From the NCBI GenBank assembly GCA_958430865.1, contig CAUDNR010004389.1, positions 131,025 to 152,704 on the forward strand: 21,680 nt of DNA, read 5' to 3'. Source of the stretch: Entrophospora sp. SA101 (taxonomy: Eukaryota > Glomeromycota > Glomeromycetes > Entrophosporales > Entrophosporaceae). The translations under genes were made by a program, and so were the position numbers. Below, in pieces: positions 19,437-21,680 of this stretch. Below the pieces are notes generated by a model. The model did no database searches, was not told where the DNA came from, and saw nothing but the letters and a program-made list of their open reading frames with translations. Numbering within the stretch: the first letter of the stretch is position 1; every line of letters starts with the position of its first letter.

Positions 19437-19883
19437 TACAATATATTTGTTGTTTAAAATATAAAAAGGGTTTGAATTATATATATTCTTTATTTGATTT
19501 TTTTGCTCAAAATTTTAAAACAAAGAATGAAAATCATAATAATAAAAAATAATTTATTTTTTTAATATTTGTTTTCTATTTTCGTTTAATCAGGTGTTAT
19601 TATTATTATTATTATATAAATGAGAAACGGAAATTATTGTATGAAGAAGTGACAGCAATTACATCCAAAGATCATATTAACTATTATTAACCAAAACTCT
19701 TTGTAGTAAGTGCTCCGCATGGAATATCCGGATCTTCTTACTATTATTATTATTATTAATTAAAACACGTGATATACACATTATTTTTGGGACAAAAATT
19801 GCTAAATTTGATTACTATTACTATTTACTATTATTGCAAGTTATATGTATTTTTCTCTTGGCTGAATCAAAATAAATAAAACA
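19437..19883. other. Upstream region of the HDAC gene, no gene seen
   Basis: AT-rich sequence that should hold the HDAC promoter. It contains several ATT/TTA trinucleotide runs (near 19597 and 19738). Nothing else could be supported. Confidence 0.45.
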
Positions 19884-20066
19884 TTATCTATCATTTTTAA
19901 TCCTTTTCTTTAATGGGAACAATGTATTTGTTTCCATAAATTGTATATGTCCGTTACAATATTCATGGTGATTATGTGTTATTATTATTTGAACATATTC
20001 ATTTTTACAAAGGATTGATAAATAAATTGCATACATAGATCGAGTAATGATAATACCAAGAATGAC
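19884..20066 (-). pseudogene. Possible last exon of an unrecognised gene, or remnant
   Basis: On the minus strand a T-rich tract ending in TGCAG precedes 61 open codons that start VILGIIITRSMYAIYLS and end LKKRIKNDR before a stop at 19884. The acceptor and balanced composition look like a terminal exon. Upstream exons could not be identified in the 1.2 kb to the right, and the sequence matches no family I know. Residues 1-20 are hydrophobic. Confidence 0.3.
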
Positions 20067-20246
20067 CTGCAAAAAAAAAATTTAAGGAACCGATCGGTAT
20101 AGTTGGAAAATAAACCCTTGATCTTCTTTTCTACAATGGTTCCATCCAGGGTGTTGTTAGTGGTCGAGTCACAACTTGGTTCCCTTTCTTGTGTGTGTAT
20201 GTGTGCTTCCCAATTGCATACAATTACAAGTTGTAGAGTTCCTTAA

Positions 20247-20477
20247 AAATCGTTCTCAATAAGCAAACCCGATATTGATAATAGGCATGGTTGGCATTGG
20301 ACAACACATCCTGGATATTATCCAATATGTTCAAGGTGTATTGTGATTGATGTTATTGATGAGGGTAAATCAGATTATTGTGGAGTTGGAGTTGCTCGAG
20401 TGAAGGATGTAATTGTTTGTGACGTTGCTGTTGATCCTACGCTCAATATTATGCGTGGATTATTGTCAGCATATTAA
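20247..20477 (+). pseudogene. Orphan open frame, 76 codons, likely gene fragment
   Basis: An open stretch with convincing coding texture but no start codon at its head: PDIDNRHGWHWTTHPGYYP, then CSRCIVIDVIDEGKSDYCGV, then VARVKDVIVCDVAVDPTLN, to a stop at 20475. The same frame is also open just upstream (from an ATG near 20136) but is broken by a TAA at 20244-20246. Either an intron removes that stop or this is a decayed gene. The Trp/His/Cys-rich start (HGWHW, CSRC) might bind metal. I do not recognise the family. Confidence 0.4.
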
Positions 20478-20721
20478 TATGCCGGTAGTAATTTATTATA
20501 TTCTCTGCGTTGGATTGTGACGTTCTAATAAGATAGTTTTTATTCACATAAAAAAATAACTTACCATATTCACTCTGTTATTAACTTTTGATTTTGCTAA
20601 TTTCTTCATATGATCATTCCAAAAGTCGATGTTTGCTTTGAAGTTTATTGTTTAAAAAGAAAAATATTAATTAATATATATCACTTTCACAATATATATT
20701 GCAAACAAAGTGTCACAAACC

Positions 20722-20905
20722 ACGCGTGCCATCGGAACTGCTTACTTTCTGTGACAAAGTCACTTGGCCGGCGACCGCGGGGGCATAGTTTCATACGAAC
20801 AGCCCAAGCCATACGTGCCATCGGCACATTCTCCACTTCAAGCGAGTGAACCGCTTGCCTTCTGTGATGGTCACTCGGCCGGTGACCGCGGGGTATAGTT
20901 TGTGC
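20722..20905. repeat. GC-rich two-copy tandem repeat with hairpin
   Basis: Two diverged copies begin CGTGCCATCGG (20725 and 20814), continue GCTT-CT-TCTGTGA, then CACT(T/C)GGCCGG(C/T)GACCGCGGGG and end ATAGTTT. The second copy carries about 24 extra bases, so the spacing shifts from 89 to 111-113 bp. Copy two includes a perfect 6-bp stem GGTCAC/GTGACC (20869-20874 with 20882-20887) around a CGGCCG loop. The block is strikingly GC-rich for this window. The minus strand is open across both copies (about 105 codons ending at 20687), with repeated PRG-RPSD. It could be a SINE-like element or a decayed repeat-coding exon. Confidence 0.6.
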
Positions 20906-21255
20906 AAATACGCTAGGCAAAGTAGAAAACTTAACTTTAAGCCATTGTTCCATTCTATTTGCACGCTGATGTAGGAGTCCTTTTTCCGGATTTAAATTAT
21001 AGACAAACCTTCAATATACTTGGTGTCATTGTTATTCACAAAAATATTCATTTATAGCTTCTTCTAAGGGTATTGGAACAGGCCTCTTGAGGAATGGGGA
21101 GTTATCGATTGGATATGTTTTACATTAAAAAAGTACCTGGAGCGAACAAATATGATTCCCACAATTCACTTGGATCTGAACTAAAAACGCTTCTTGAAAT
21201 ACTCCCGGTCTATATAAATTTATCATTATTTTTTACTATTTATATACAGTGCAGA
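20906..21255. other. Unassigned sequence left of the inverted duplicate
   Basis: Mixed sequence with short coding-like pieces on the plus strand. One follows an acceptor-like TTTATAG near 21055 (SSKGIGTGLLRNGELSIGY); another, from 21094, reads YIKKVPGANKYDSHNSLGSE and then crosses the junction at 21256. They are in different frames and I recognise neither. They may be debris of an older gene or element. Confidence 0.3.
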
Positions 21256-21450
21256 AGCAGTGTTGTTGTTGTTGTTAGCTGAATAATCAGTTTCTTCTGT
21301 TGTAGCACGTTTTTTAGAATACTTTCCTGTTTTATGATATTTTCTAGTGGAAGATTTAAATTCTGAAGTAGTTTCAGTTATTGGTGTTGATGATGTGGAC
21401 GTAATTGGTATTGTAGTAGGTTTTGGTGTAATTGTTATAGGTGTCGTCAT
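21226..21450 (-). pseudogene. Truncated, chimeric copy of the GLTSCR1-domain gene's 5' end
   Basis: The minus strand encodes the first 65 residues of the protein at 16228-17740, base-for-base identical. It then diverges inside the ACTGCT repeat and ends after nine unrelated residues (SALYINSKK) at a stop in the neighbouring sequence. It lacks the poly-Ala, the Gln/His region and the whole GLTSCR1 domain, so it cannot act as a remodeller subunit. Its upstream sequence (21451-21680) is also an exact copy of the intact gene's promoter region, so it might be transcribed. Confidence 0.9.
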
Positions 21451-21680
21451 AGTCGTATTGCAGGTTCAGAGTATACGTAACACGAATTTTACTATGAATA
21501 CATACCAAACAATCTAGTGTAAGTGTTAGTATTTATTCAATTTCAAATTTAGTAGATTTTGATTGTATGCAAAAATCACCGTAAATCCGTAAATGTTAAT
21601 TACTAGTCGCATGACATTTCCCGCCGATCTATAGGAGGTTGTAAAACATAGTAAAATTTGGATGATCTGCATCATAGTAA
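21256..21680 (-). repeat. Perfect inverted duplication (at least 425 bp) of 15998-16422
   Basis: Reading back from the last base, every base I compared matches 15998 onward with no gap, so position pairs sum to 37678. Identity stops between 16422 and 16423 (21256/21255), within the ACTGCT microsatellite. The other end runs out of the window, so the true length is unknown. The arms are separated by about 4.8 kb that includes the rest of the GLTSCR1 gene and the HDAC gene. Confidence 0.97.

Noticed and set aside
20089..20098. Perfect 10-bp palindrome ACCGATCGGT
   Set aside because: A single short palindrome with no second copy or nearby supported gene start is not enough to call an operator or element.

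Overview
The window is very AT-rich and looks eukaryotic. Genes either have short introns (GT...AG, many with GTATGT or GTAAAN donors and T-rich ends before AG) or are intronless. Asparagine, threonine and alanine runs, microsatellites and a large satellite array are common. The AT bias, the single-RNase III/double-dsRBD protein, the Reb1/TTF1-like Myb protein and the GLTSCR1-domain protein fit an early-diverging fungus best, most likely an arbuscular mycorrhizal fungus (Glomeromycotina, Rhizophagus-like). That is inference: there is no rRNA or tRNA marker here, and an AT-rich amoebozoan cannot be strictly excluded.

Left part (1-7600). A 3'-terminal piece of a multi-exon Myb/SANT gene (+) converges on a two-exon membrane protein gene (-) resembling promethin/lipid-droplet assembly factors. 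About 2.5 kb without a convincing gene follows, holding a decayed minisatellite and a fold-back sequence. Next is an intronless RNase III gene (-) with an intact catalytic quartet and two mutually similar dsRNA-binding domains. Upstream of it are 0.7 kb of plain AT-rich DNA and about 3.5 copies of a 157-174 bp tandem repeat.

Middle (7600-16000). One long intronless gene (-, 1119 aa) has a Cys/His-rich N-terminal module and a DUF6589/transposase-like core. It is divergent from a small gene (+) for an Asn-rich protein with two CCHC zinc knuckles. A small GC-rich block and a T-rich tract lead into about 2.5 kb of satellite DNA: eight copies of a roughly 330-346 bp unit. An exon-like remnant (-) follows.

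Right part (16000-21680). A four-exon GLTSCR1/BICRA-domain gene (+) and a three-exon class IV (HDAC11-like) histone deacetylase gene (-) converge, with 362 bp between them. Both products are predicted to act in chromatin. The last 2.2 kb carries orphan coding fragments and a GC-rich duplicated block. It ends in a perfect inverted copy (at least 425 bp) of the GLTSCR1 gene's promoter and first 65 codons, broken inside a hexanucleotide microsatellite and running off the window edge.

Most notable are the RNase III architecture, the perfect inverted duplication that makes a truncated chimeric reading frame, the DUF6589-like orphan, the class IV HDAC in a fungal-type genome, and the satellite array. 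I saw no CRISPR array, operon, tRNA or rRNA.
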